The position numbers were made by a program, and so were the translations under genes. The notes beneath the pieces were generated by a model. The model was not told the DNA's origin. It was given only the letters and a program-made list of their open reading frames with translations, and made no database searches. Of a stretch of 15,736 nucleotides of DNA, positions 6,438 to 13,884 are shown in pieces; positions within the stretch are counted from its first letter, which is position 1; every line of letters begins with the position of its first letter. This stretch comes from an uncultured Clostridia bacterium (GTDB lineage: Bacteria > Bacillota > Clostridia > Oscillospirales > Acutalibacteraceae). The stretch is from NCBI GenBank assembly GCA_937880805.1, contig CALGRR010000009.1, positions 1 through 15,736 of the forward strand. Reading direction: 5' to 3'.

Positions 6438-7519
6438 TGAATCTTCATTCAAGCAAAGATGCTTTTAAAGTTCTGCTTGACGATATACACACAAGAACGG
6501 GATACAGATTAGACGTTCTTGAAAAAGACTATTATGTTGTTCTTATGCTCGAAGAACTTGCCGATAAACAATCAAGCGGTTTACAGGCATATTTCAAGGG
6601 TGGAACAGCACTGTATAAAGCATTAAAAACAACAAATCGTTTTTCAGAAGATATAGATTTATCTGTCGATACTCGTGATTGCAGCAGAAGTCAAAACGAT
6701 AAAAGGTTGGAGCAAGCTTCAAAAAAGTATTCTGCACTCCCTCGCTCTCCCGAAGAAGGAAGAACAAATCGTTCTGAGGTAATATCTGTATATCATTATG
6801 ACCCGGTTGTTCCTTATGACAGCGATGATGCTTTGCAGAGATTCGGCAAGTTAAAAATTGAAGCAAACTCATTCACTATAAGCGAGCCTGTTACGGAATT
6901 AGAAATTTCCGCAATGATTTATGACTTGGCAAATGAACAGCAAAAAAGAATTCTTGAAGATATGTACGATGTTAAGCCTTTTAAGATAAAGACTATAACA
7001 ATTGAACGAATATTCATAGATAAACTTTTTGCAGCAGAAGCTTATGTCAGAAAATCATCAGACCCTCATCGTGCCTTTGAAGCTGCAAAGCATATATATG
7101 ACCTTGCCGTAATGTCACAACATCCCAGCATTACAGCGTTGTACGGAAACAATGAACTTATGAAAAAACTCATTGATATTCGCATGGAAGAAGAACAAGA
7201 CCGACTTGACGGTATTCCCGGTGTAGAGCCACACGAATTTACCTTTTTCAAAAAATCTGAAACAAACAACGCAGTAATATCCGCATATAAAACAATGCAG
7301 AATCAGTATGTACTGCGAAAAAGTGACAGAATAGAATTTGAACAAGCGGTTGAATGTTTACACTATATTTCAGAGCGATTAAACAGCAATCCCGTTTGGA
7401 ACAAAAATCTTTCACAACCTGAAAGACAAAGCGTTCTGAAACGATTAGAAGAGGCTCAAAAAGAACAAATCAAAGTTAACAAACCCAAAACACCAAAGAA
7501 AGACCACGGTGCAAGATAA
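6434..7519 (+). CDS. abiEii: Type IV toxin AbiEii/AbiGii-family nucleotidyltransferase
   Basis: This 361-residue enzyme belongs to the DNA polymerase beta-like nucleotidyltransferases. Visible motifs are FKGGTALYKAL (GGT at 56-58, Lys62), SEDIDLSV (Asp73 and Asp75, the metal ligands), KLKIEAN near 139-145, and RIFIDKLFAAEAY with Asp196/Lys197, followed by KHIYDLAVM. These are the four AbiEii motifs in order, so the enzyme should be active. Family members inhibit growth, and some modify tRNA 3' ends; the substrate here is unknown. Translation is coupled to abiEi by ATGA; a second ATG at 6437 is also possible. The last 30 residues form a basic tail (SVLKRLEEAQKE...KKDHGAR) resembling the end of ToxN in this window. 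Confidence 0.92.
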   Translation: MMNLHSSKDAFKVLLDDIHTRTGYRLDVLEKDYYVVLMLEELADKQSSGLQAYFKGGTALYKALKTTNRFSEDIDLSVDTRDCSRSQNDKRLEQASKKYSALPRSPEEGRTNRSEVISVYHYDPVVPYDSDDALQRFGKLKIEANSFTISEPVTELEISAMIYDLANEQQKRILEDMYDVKPFKIKTITIERIFIDKLFAAEAYVRKSSDPHRAFEAAKHIYDLAVMSQHPSITALYGNNELMKKLIDIRMEEEQDRLDGIPGVEPHEFTFFKKSETNNAVISAYKTMQNQYVLRKSDRIEFEQAVECLHYISERLNSNPVWNKNLSQPERQSVLKRLEEAQKEQIKVNKPKTPKKDHGAR

Positions 7520-7530
7520 CAGCACCGCAC

Positions 7531-7562
7531 AGCAGTCCGTGAAAATCACGGGCTGCTTTTTT
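7531..7562 (+). terminator. Terminator of the abiE module
   Basis: A 12-pair stem (7531-7542 with 7546-7557, one G-U) with an AAA loop runs into TTTTTT. It begins 11 bases after the abiEii stop. Confidence 0.93.
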
Positions 7563-7598
7563 ATGTCAAAATTTTAATTAAGGAAGGAAATTTAAATT

Positions 7599-8528
7599 AT
7601 GAATTTATCAACAAATGAAATTACAGTAATAGGAATCGACCACGGATACGGAAACATCAAAACGGCACACAGTTGTTTCAAAACGGGAGTTGCGGTTTAT
7701 GACAAAGAACCGACCTTCAAAAACAATCTGTTAATCTATGACGGCAAATACTATATCATCGGTGAAGAACATAAGGAATTCAAATCCGACAAGATGGCGG
7801 ATGAAGATTATTATGTTCTGACACTTGCCGCTATTGCAAGAGAACTGAAAGTGCGAAACAAAACCTTTGCGACAGTTCACATTGCGGCAGGTTTACCTCT
7901 GACTTGGGTTGGAGAGCAGAAGGAAGAATTCAAAAAATATCTGCTTCAAAACAAATTTGTTGATTTCAGTTTTCGCAATGTTGACTATCACATTGATTTT
8001 GCGGGTGCAGACATATTCCCTCAAGGCTTTGCCGCTGTTTCCGACAAGCTACATTGCTTCAAAGGAACAAATATGCTTGCGGATATTGGCAACGGCACAA
8101 TGAACGTTATGTATATCAATGAGTGTCAGCCGACAGAGAAAAAGTGTTTCACAGAGAAATACGGAACAAATCAATGCTCTCTTGCAATCAGAGAAAACAT
8201 TATGAGGCAATTCGGTGTCAGGTTAGATGATGCCGTTATTGAAAGAGTGTTAAGAACCGGAACGGCAGACATATCCGAAAAATATTTGTCTGCAATCAGA
8301 AGCACAGCGGAAGAATATGCACAGGGTATTTTCAGAATACTCCGTGAACACGAATACGATCCTGAACTTATGAGGCTGTTTGTTGTCGGTGGCGGCGGGT
8401 GCATAATCAAGAACTTTACCGATTACGATAAAAACCGAGTAATAATCAATGATGACATCTGTGCAACCGCAAAAGGATATGAGCAGTTATCTCTGAAAAA
8501 ACTTCGCAGAAGCGGTGATGCTTTATGA
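7599..8528 (+). CDS. parM: ParM/StbA-like actin-family ATPase (partition motor)
   Basis: This 309-residue protein has the actin-fold nucleotide signatures in order: phosphate 1 as GIDHGYGNIKT at 12-22, phosphate 2 as ADIGNGTMNV at 161-170, and the adenosine motif as VVGGGGCIIKN at 262-272. Length fits bacterial plasmid-segregation actins, which form filaments that push DNA copies apart when bound to a ParR-centromere complex. An AAGGAAGG ribosome site precedes the ATG. The stop overlaps the start of a small DNA-binding protein gene by four bases (ATGA), the usual parM-parR order. On an integrating element it may stabilise the excised circle, or indicate plasmid ancestry; that is inference. 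The subgroup was not determined. Confidence 0.88.
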   Translation: MNLSTNEITVIGIDHGYGNIKTAHSCFKTGVAVYDKEPTFKNNLLIYDGKYYIIGEEHKEFKSDKMADEDYYVLTLAAIARELKVRNKTFATVHIAAGLPLTWVGEQKEEFKKYLLQNKFVDFSFRNVDYHIDFAGADIFPQGFAAVSDKLHCFKGTNMLADIGNGTMNVMYINECQPTEKKCFTEKYGTNQCSLAIRENIMRQFGVRLDDAVIERVLRTGTADISEKYLSAIRSTAEEYAQGIFRILREHEYDPELMRLFVVGGGGCIIKNFTDYDKNRVIINDDICATAKGYEQLSLKKLRRSGDAL

Positions 8529-8902
8529 AGAAAACAGTAAGCACCAATATACGGTTCAACCTAAAAAACGAGGCAGACAGAAAGGCTTGGGAGTATCTTC
8601 AAAGTATGGACAGAAAGAAATACAAATCATACAGCAAAGCTGTTATCTGTGCGTTATGCGAATATTTCGAGAGAGAACAGAAATTATCCAACGACCCCTA
8701 TCTTGAAACCCGTGAAAAAGAAGATGTTTTTTTGAACAGGATATTGCAAACGATAGAAACGGGATTATTCAAAAATTCTTCTTCAGCATCACTCGGCAGT
8801 CTTATTCAGTTGTTGCAGCAACCGCAAACAAAAACGGAACAAGAAGAAAAATCCGAATCTTCGTTAAGTGATGCGGCATTGGATTTTGCCGACAGCTTTT
8901 GA
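8525..8902 (+). CDS. parR: ParR-like ribbon-helix-helix adaptor
   Basis: The N-terminus of this 125-residue protein reads STNIRFNLKNEADRKAWEYL, a beta strand then a helix, followed by a second helix YKSYSKAVICALCEYF. That is the layout of a ribbon-helix-helix DNA-binding domain. The middle is helical, and the C-terminus is acidic and probably flexible (TEQEEKSESSLSDAALDFADSF). ParR proteins bind centromere repeats as oligomers and touch ParM filaments with their C-terminus; this layout and the coupling to parM by ATGA support the role. The TGA stop is itself part of the first TGATACC repeat. It could alternatively be a plain RHH repressor of the partition or mobilisation genes. Confidence 0.75.
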   Translation: MKKTVSTNIRFNLKNEADRKAWEYLQSMDRKKYKSYSKAVICALCEYFEREQKLSNDPYLETREKEDVFLNRILQTIETGLFKNSSSASLGSLIQLLQQPQTKTEQEEKSESSLSDAALDFADSF

Positions 8903-9052
8903 TACCGATACAACCTAAAATGATACCGGAAAAATTATTATGATACCAAAACAAGCAGTATCCGCTGCTGTTTTCTCCGTCATTATGGAGCAAAACATAA
9001 AGCGGTACTGCTTTTATACTTTTCCGATATCAAAACCGATACAGTTGATACC
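8900..9052 (+). repeat. TGATACC repeats after parR: centromere (parC-like) or operator candidate
   Basis: TGATACC occurs at 8900-8906, 8921-8927, 8941-8947 and 9046-9052. The first three are 21 and 20 bases apart, two helical turns. CCGATAC, sharing GATAC, occurs at 8905-8911 and 9036-9042. The cluster directly follows the parR-like gene, and no such repeats are seen upstream of parM. RHH proteins bind short repeats on one face of the helix, so this is a good ParR target candidate. Confidence 0.65.
8955..9023 (+). terminator. Long hairpin after parMR, probable terminator
   Basis: GCAGTATCCGCT (8955-8966) pairs with AGCGGTACTGC (9001-9011) with one bulged T. Further in, GTTTT pairs with AAAAC, and CTCCGT (8975-8980) with ATGGAG (8985-8990). 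The hairpin is followed by TTTTATACTTTT. It sits between the third and fourth TGATACC repeats. A termination role is likely; a structural role in the partition site is also possible. Confidence 0.6.
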
Positions 9053-9086
9053 AAACAATCAAATTTTCAGTATAAAGGAGTACAAA

Positions 9087-9290
9087 ATGAACGAAAACGA
9101 GAAAAAACTGTTGCAGGCAAAGCACAGACTTGAAGAAGCACAGGCAAGAGACAGAGTAAAGGAACGCAAAGCACGAACACGAAGGCTTATTCAGGAAGGC
9201 GCGATTCTTGAAAAGGCTTTTCCTCAGTCAGCATCAATGAGCCTTGATGAGTTGGAGAGCTATCTGTGCAACAAACTAAAATCAATATAA
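9087..9290 (+). CDS. DUF3847-like small protein next to the relaxase
   Basis: This 67-residue protein is charged and helical. It starts MNENEKKLLQAKHRLEEAQ, continues with a very basic DRVKERKARTRRLIQEG, and ends with an acidic SLDELESYL. That matches my memory of DUF3847 proteins, which are regularly encoded just upstream of MobA/MobL relaxases in Firmicutes elements. The ATG at 9087 is preceded by AAAGGAG with 7 bases between, which decides against the longer frame that begins near 8940. No function is established; by position it may be an accessory mobilisation protein that assists the relaxase at oriT. The gene ends just before a terminator and the oriT candidate. Confidence 0.8.
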   Translation: MNENEKKLLQAKHRLEEAQARDRVKERKARTRRLIQEGAILEKAFPQSASMSLDELESYLCNKLKSI

Positions 9291-9296
9291 CCTTCA

Positions 9297-9332
9297 GAGC
9301 GTTTCGGGAAACCGGGACGCTCATTCTTTTTT
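9297..9332 (+). terminator. Terminator after the DUF3847 gene
   Basis: An 11-pair stem (9297-9307 with 9312-9322, two G-U pairs) closed by a GAAA tetraloop is followed by ATTCTTTTTT. Confidence 0.92.
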
Positions 9333-9333
9333 A

Positions 9334-9390
9334 TCCCGAAGGGCGCACTTACTCACCACTTGCCGAACGGCAAGCGGTGGTCGTGCGCTC
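9334..9390 (-). other. oriT: oriT candidate with MOBQ-type nic sequence
   Basis: The minus strand carries TAAGTGCGCCCT at 9351-9340, the nic core I know from MOBQ-type origins such as RSF1010/R1162 and pIP501/pSK41-like plasmids, where the cut falls between G and C of GCG/CCCT (here about 9344/9343). Directly 5' of it on the same strand, three bases away, is an inverted repeat (9355-9365 with 9368-9381, including CTTGCCG/CGGCAAG). A hairpin just 5' of nic is the standard layout for relaxase recognition. The site is about 250 bases upstream of the MobA/MobL gene. The outer arms 9341-9348 and 9383-9390 also pair. The exact nick site is inferred. Confidence 0.8.
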
Positions 9391-9404
9391 TGCGAGGCGG
9401 ATGC

Positions 9405-9580
9405 GGCTTCTGCGGAAGCCTACGGACAATGAAGCAACTATTTTTATTCGCTGTCATTGTCCGCACAGACGGTTAATTTTACACACCTACCGTCTGTCTG
9501 CGAAAATCTGCCACCGGCAGTTTTATCGCAGCTATGAGTATCGTTTTATACGACACTCATTTTCTTTTTGCGAAAAGAAA
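9405..9580. repeat. Run of six consecutive inverted repeats between oriT and relaxase
   Basis: Successive hairpins, with arms given as start-end pairs: 9405-9410/9415-9420; 9423-9431/9455-9463; 9465-9473/9489-9497; 9498-9503/9526-9531 with an inner stem 9508-9512/9516-9520; 9534-9539/9555-9560 with an inner TCGT/ACGA; and 9561-9568/9573-9580. They abut almost without gaps. No real gene lies in 9291-9607. The region probably belongs to the mobilisation origin (relaxosome or single-strand replication signals) or controls relaxase expression. Confidence 0.8.
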
Positions 9581-9607
9581 CAAAAACAGAGAGGATGATG
9601 ATATTTA

Positions 9608-11281
9608 TTGGCAATATACCACCTTGAAGCAAAGGTAATCAGCAGAGGTACGGGACGAAGTGCGGTTGCTGCTTCGGCATATATGAGCTGTTCTCAGATA
9701 CTCAATGACTATGATGGCATAAATCACGATTACACACGAAAACAAGGTTTAGTGTGGCAGCAGGTGTTTCTTCCCGACTACGCACCGAGAGAATGGCTTG
9801 ACAGAGCCGTTCTTTGGAACGCAGTAGAAGAAAACGAAAAAACTAAAGACAGCCGGCTTGCCCGTGAATTTGTTGTTGCACTTCCCGTTGAGCTTGATAA
9901 AAACGGTTGGCAAAAGATACTGACTGAATTTATCCGTCAGAATTTTGTTGCAGACGGAATGTGTGCCGATGTTGTAATTCACAACACAGACGGACACAAT
10001 CCTCACGCACATATTATGCTGACCGTCAGACCGCTTAACGAAAACGGAATGTGGCAACACAAAACCGAGAAAGAATATCTTTGCATACGAAACGGAGAAG
10101 AAAAAGGATTTACTTCATCCGAATATGCCAAAGCCGTTACGGACGGTTGGGAGAAACAGTATCCGTATATGGTAAACGGCAAAAAGAAATACCTTCCGCC
10201 GTCACAAGCGGAAGGTTACGAAAGAGCATCAAAATATCCCAAAAGCACAAAATACGGCAGACAGAATCCCATCTCCGAGCGATGGAACAGCGATGAGCAG
10301 CTTATATTATGGCGTAAAGTGTGGGCAGATGAAGTAAACAAATATCTTGAACCCGAAAACCATATTGATTCCCGCAGTCATTCCGAAAGAGGTCTTGATG
10401 AACAGCCTACCGTTCACGAAGGTGTAATTGCGAGAAGACTTGAAGAAAAGGGCATAATTTCCGAAAGGTGCGAACTTAACAGACAGATAAAGGCTGATAA
10501 CCGATTATTGAGAAAACTTAAATCCGAGTTTGCGAAATTGAAGAAAGCGGTTGTAAACACACTTCCTGCTGTTGCAGAAGCATTGGAAAACATACGGATG
10601 AATCTCATTGTTTTACGCTACAAGGTACTTACCGGATTTGTTGAGCAGAATGAAATTATACGAACATTAAGAGGCATAACACCCGAACTTGAAAGCTACA
10701 AAGATATTGTTGACGAGATAAAGAAAAAGACGTCCGAGCGAAAAACCTTAATTAAAGAAAAACAATCAATTCCTGTTATTATGATTTTAAAGCACCGTGA
10801 GCTTGCAAAGAAAATATCCGAACTTACCGAAGAACTTGAAGAATTGCAAAACGAGAAGAAAATTATTTTAAACAGGCTTTATTGTACCGAAACATATACC
10901 ATTGATAATGTCAAATCTTATGTTTCTGCTCTGGAAAAGAAACTTGATGTTATTTTGAAGCAAGAACAGAAATACTCGGAAGAAATTGAAAAAGCAGTTG
11001 CAGAGTACAAAGAAATGAAAGATAGTGCAAGCGACTTTGACCCTGCCGAGCTTCGTGAGGAACAACATAAACTTCGCCACGATAAAGAAGTGCAAAGCAG
11101 TCAGATAATCCGCAATAACGGAAAAGAAATTGTCACTTCAAGATTTAACGGCAGTATCCGTGATGTTAATTATTTCCTTGGTGAACAGAATGAATCCCGT
11201 TCCATAGCACAAAGACTTTCCCGGCATAAATCAACACCAAGTCAAAAGAAAAACATCAGGCACGGCAGAGAGGAAAGATAA
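9608..11281 (+). CDS. MobA/MobL-family (MOBQ-type) relaxase
   Basis: The protein (557 residues) nicks oriT and leads the DNA strand into the recipient. The N-terminus MAIYHLEAKVISRGTGRSAV then AASAYMS carries Tyr25, the position of the catalytic tyrosine in RSF1010 MobA. NAVEENEKTKDSRLAREFVVAL (residues 71-92) is the second family block, and HNPHAHIML supplies the metal-binding histidines 130, 133 and 135. The segment HIDSRSHSERGLDEQPTVHEG is also family-typical. From about residue 300 the rest is coiled-coil rich, without a primase or helicase signature. The start is TTG, with GAGAGGATG about 10 bases upstream; the protein sequence from this point fits the family exactly. No type IV secretion genes lie in the window, so transfer would need a helper. 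The basic C-terminus (SIAQRLSRHK...RHGREER) may be a secretion signal. Confidence 0.95.
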   Translation: MAIYHLEAKVISRGTGRSAVAASAYMSCSQILNDYDGINHDYTRKQGLVWQQVFLPDYAPREWLDRAVLWNAVEENEKTKDSRLAREFVVALPVELDKNGWQKILTEFIRQNFVADGMCADVVIHNTDGHNPHAHIMLTVRPLNENGMWQHKTEKEYLCIRNGEEKGFTSSEYAKAVTDGWEKQYPYMVNGKKKYLPPSQAEGYERASKYPKSTKYGRQNPISERWNSDEQLILWRKVWADEVNKYLEPENHIDSRSHSERGLDEQPTVHEGVIARRLEEKGIISERCELNRQIKADNRLLRKLKSEFAKLKKAVVNTLPAVAEALENIRMNLIVLRYKVLTGFVEQNEIIRTLRGITPELESYKDIVDEIKKKTSERKTLIKEKQSIPVIMILKHRELAKKISELTEELEELQNEKKIILNRLYCTETYTIDNVKSYVSALEKKLDVILKQEQKYSEEIEKAVAEYKEMKDSASDFDPAELREEQHKLRHDKEVQSSQIIRNNGKEIVTSRFNGSIRDVNYFLGEQNESRSIAQRLSRHKSTPSQKKNIRHGREER

Positions 11282-11319
11282 GCCGAGCAGCATTTTCTAT
11301 TAACTGAAAGATTTCCACT

Positions 11320-11361
11320 AACGGTCACAATCATCACCCAAGAAGATTGTGACCGTTTTTT
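11320..11361 (+). terminator. Terminator after the relaxase gene
   Basis: A perfect 13-bp stem (11320-11332 with 11345-11357) with a 12-base loop runs into TTTTTT. Confidence 0.93.
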
Positions 11362-11662
11362 GCATTTTAGCTTGTTTTTCGGAATGAAATCTGACGATGT
11401 TGCATCCTAAATCCGCAATGTTGCACAAAAGGTAGAAAAACAAACTATGTTGTGGTATAATCGTATAATTTCAAAATATCCGTTTTAAATATAAATTTTC
11501 TGTAAATATTTAAAATTTCAACGTAACATTTGCTGATTTATGACATATATAAATAGGTGTATTTTTTACTTTTCCCAAAAAATTTTCAAAAAAATGTAAC
11601 CAAACACTTTATTTTGGTAGTTTATAAGTGAAAGGAACTTTCTTTGTTAAGGAGATGTTCGA
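11362..11662. other. AT-rich intergenic region at a composition boundary
   Basis: No gene was found. It contains two ATGTTGCA copies (11397-11404 and 11418-11425, 21 bases apart) and an extended -10 element (next entry). TGTAACC at 11595-11601 resembles the -35 of ECF-sigma promoters but has no clear partner. From here rightward the sequence is visibly richer in A and T than the mobilisation genes. Confidence 0.5.
11453..11461 (+). promoter_or_regulatory. Extended -10 promoter candidate for the ECF sigma operon
   Basis: TGGTATAAT fits TGnTATAAT exactly. No good -35 hexamer lies 16-18 bases upstream, which extended -10 promoters tolerate. It would give a leader of about 195 bases before the sigma gene. 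Confidence 0.5.
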
Positions 11663-12232
11663 ATGGAAGATAAGGATATTATTAATTTATATTGGAGCAG
11701 AAATGAAAATGCAATTAATGAAACATCAAATAAATATGGCAATTATTGCTTTTCAATAGCACATAATATACTTTCAGATTTTATGGATGCTGAAGAATCT
11801 GTTAATGACACCTATTTAGCAACTTGGAACAGTATTCCTCCTCATAAGCCATCAGTATTATCTGCATTCTTAGGAAAAATCACCCGAAGAATATCCTTAA
11901 AAAAATGGAGGGATAAACACGCCCAAAAGCGTGGTGGCGGCCAAACTCAAATAGTTTTGGATGAACTTCTTGAATGTATCCCTTCGAATAAAACCATTGA
12001 CGATGAATTGAACGAAAAAGAGCTTGCTGATGCTATCAATATATTTATCAGTAATCTTGATGTTACTGAACGCAGAATTTTTATATGTAGATATTGGTAT
12101 CTCGACTCAATTGCTGATATAAGCAAACAATTTGGCTACACGCAAAGCAAGATAAAAACCACTCTTTTCAGAACAAGAGGCAAGTTGCTTTCGTTCCTCA
12201 AAAAGGAAGGTGTTTTTGTTGAAATCGAATAA
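11663..12232 (+). CDS. ECF-type RNA polymerase sigma factor
   Basis: This 189-residue protein has both ECF domains. Region 2 runs from about residue 20 to 85 and includes the DAEESVNDTYLATWNSIPP block that contacts core polymerase and the -10 element. Region 4 runs from about 128 to 182, with LDVTERRIFICRYWYLDSIA and the recognition helix QSKIKTTLFRTRGKLLSFL. It resembles the sigma factors common in gut Clostridia that are paired with a downstream membrane protein. TTAAGGAGATG precedes the ATG. The next gene starts inside its 3' end, so the two are coupled. Its likely targets are its own operon and perhaps the exported genes at 13885-15305, but no matching promoter pair was found. Confidence 0.92.
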   Translation: MEDKDIINLYWSRNENAINETSNKYGNYCFSIAHNILSDFMDAEESVNDTYLATWNSIPPHKPSVLSAFLGKITRRISLKKWRDKHAQKRGGGQTQIVLDELLECIPSNKTIDDELNEKELADAINIFISNLDVTERRIFICRYWYLDSIADISKQFGYTQSKIKTTLFRTRGKLLSFLKKEGVFVEIE

Positions 12233-13694
12233 GCTACTTGATGCAATAGGATTGATTAATGACGAGGCAATTAGTGATGCGAAAAGAGGAGGAACATCCG
12301 CAAAGACAATGTGGAAGAAGATTGCTGCTGTAGCCGCTTGTTTGAGTATACTCTTAACAAGCATAGGTGTTGCTTTTGTTAATCATTCGGGATTTTTTGT
12401 TGGGAACGAAACAGTTAAAAACGGAAAATACGATAATTATAGTGGCCCGATTCTACCAATGACTATACTCAATGACATTGAAACAATTCAGGCAAAAAGA
12501 GATATAAAATTCAAAATCTCTTCTGATGTTTCTGAGTTGGGAATAAACTGTTTGATTTCTGACAATTACTCTTTAATGAATAAAAATGATTCAGAGGTTT
12601 CTGTTGATTTTGCTTATCCGTTAGTTGGAAATTTTCAAACAATATTTTTGCCTAATGTAAAAATAAACGAAAAAGAAATAACCTGCGAAATATTAAGTGG
12701 AGGATATGCCGAGGGATTTATAGGTTCTGATGGTAACAGTAACGGTTCTCTAAATCTCAAAAAAAATAACTCCTGGATTGATTATAAAAAACTTTTAGTT
12801 AACAATAATTATATAGATTCATCTCTTTCGTATATTCCCAATCTTTCTCAATCTGTTGTTGTCTACAAATTTACAGATATTATAGTTGAAGATGCCAAAT
12901 ACTCTGCTGCAACTATTAGAACGACGTTTAATATGGACAAAACAAAGTCTGTTGTTTTTACTTATGGGTTTGAAGGAAGTGGCGTTTTAGAAAATGGCGA
13001 CACCTACAAAGATTTCTTTGTGCCCTCTAAAAACGATGTCTTTTATAATACGCCGAAGTATTTGATTGTTTTTGGCGAAGATATATCAAACTATTCCTTA
13101 CAAGGATATCAGAACGGCTCTTGCAATCCTACTGATAAGCTTGAAAATGCAAATGCTACTGTAACAAGATACGAAACAACCATGGGTAAAGTTATGAGAG
13201 AGATTGTTCAAATCTATTTTGAAAAAAACTCAAAAAATATAATTAGCCCAAGGATTAACTTCGAAATATTTTTTGAAGAAGTGTGTCGTTTCTTTAGTTC
13301 GTATAGTTCATTAGGGGAATCTCCGAAAGAACGCTACGAAGATAATAGGTTGGACGATATCATTAATGAAGTTCCAACTCATACCAGAATAATGTGGATA
13401 ACATTTAACATTACAATACCTGCAAAAACTGAAGTTGATATTGAAATTGAATACCTTAAGCATGGAAACTACAGCTTTTTAAATAAAACTGACAATGAAA
13501 TTTTAGGATATGATATAGCAACAACCCTAGGTTCTAATATCAATTTCACACAATTGACCGCAACGATCGAGATGGATGATAATATTGATATAGTTCGTCA
13601 AAATTTTGGATTTAATCATGAAAATGACAATAAAATTTGCGAACTGAATTTAAACGAAGAATATTATTATCTTGAAGTGAAAAGTAAAAAATAA
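12219..13694 (+). CDS. Single-pass membrane protein, probable anti-sigma partner
   Basis: I chose the TTG at 12219 because GGAAGG at 12205-12210 lies 8 bases upstream; the GTG at 12210 overlaps that ribosome site. The 491-residue product starts with a short cytosolic segment (KLLDAIGLINDEAISDAKRG). A transmembrane helix follows at about 34-54 (KIAAVAACLSILLTSIGVAF), and then about 435 residues outside the cell. The segment LLDAIGxINDExI before a membrane helix recurs, in my memory, in proteins encoded right after ECF sigma genes of gut Clostridia, so it is probably the sigma-binding part. The outer domain has two similar-looking halves, both beta-rich, and is not recognised; it may sense an envelope signal. 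The gene overlaps the sigma gene by 14 bases. Confidence 0.65.
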   Translation: MKSNKLLDAIGLINDEAISDAKRGGTSAKTMWKKIAAVAACLSILLTSIGVAFVNHSGFFVGNETVKNGKYDNYSGPILPMTILNDIETIQAKRDIKFKISSDVSELGINCLISDNYSLMNKNDSEVSVDFAYPLVGNFQTIFLPNVKINEKEITCEILSGGYAEGFIGSDGNSNGSLNLKKNNSWIDYKKLLVNNNYIDSSLSYIPNLSQSVVVYKFTDIIVEDAKYSAATIRTTFNMDKTKSVVFTYGFEGSGVLENGDTYKDFFVPSKNDVFYNTPKYLIVFGEDISNYSLQGYQNGSCNPTDKLENANATVTRYETTMGKVMREIVQIYFEKNSKNIISPRINFEIFFEEVCRFFSSYSSLGESPKERYEDNRLDDIINEVPTHTRIMWITFNITIPAKTEVDIEIEYLKHGNYSFLNKTDNEILGYDIATTLGSNINFTQLTATIEMDDNIDIVRQNFGFNHENDNKICELNLNEEYYYLEVKSKK

Positions 13695-13723
13695 TGATGT
13701 TTAGTTTAAAGGAAAGTGGTTTT

Positions 13724-13795
13724 ATGAAAAAGTTCGAGAGGCACAGATGCTTTGATTATCTTGAAGTGAGGTATTATTTACAAATCATTATATAA
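13724..13795 (+). CDS. Possible 23-codon ORF carrying a copy of the preceding gene's 3' end
   Basis: AAAGGAAAG precedes an ATG opening MKKFERHRCFDYLEVRYYLQ plus three Ile. The 15-base stretch ATTATCTTGAAGTGA at 13755-13769 is identical to 13666-13680 in the last codons of the gene before, and both encode YLEV in frame. It may be the remnant of a duplicated or deleted gene, or a chance ORF. Confidence 0.3.
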   Translation: MKKFERHRCFDYLEVRYYLQIII

Positions 13796-13796
13796 T

Positions 13797-13826
13797 GCGT
13801 ATAGGTCTTTTAAAGTACCTATACGC
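13797..13826. repeat. Perfect 10-bp inverted repeat before the exported-protein genes
   Basis: GCGTATAGGT (13797-13806) pairs exactly with ACCTATACGC (13817-13826) across 10 bases. Neither strand has a following U-tract, so it is not a normal terminator. It could be an operator or an mRNA stabiliser. Confidence 0.6.
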
Positions 13827-13884
13827 TGAAAAAGATTAAAGTTTATAAATCTACACAATATAAATATTGAAGAAGGTATGTCAA

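Noticed and set aside
8940..9086. Longer start for the DUF3847 gene
   Set aside because: The extension covers the hairpin and TGATACC repeats; the ATG at 9087 has a well-spaced AAAGGAG.
9266..9598. 110-codon ORF across the oriT region
   Set aside because: It runs through a terminator, the nic region and six hairpins, and its protein has no recognisable features.
11595..11623. TGTAACC as an autoregulated ECF promoter
   Set aside because: No matching -10 at 15-17 bases; mentioned only in the intergenic entry.
13797..13826. Hairpin as terminator of the anti-sigma-like gene
   Set aside because: The stem is perfect but no U-tract follows on either strand.
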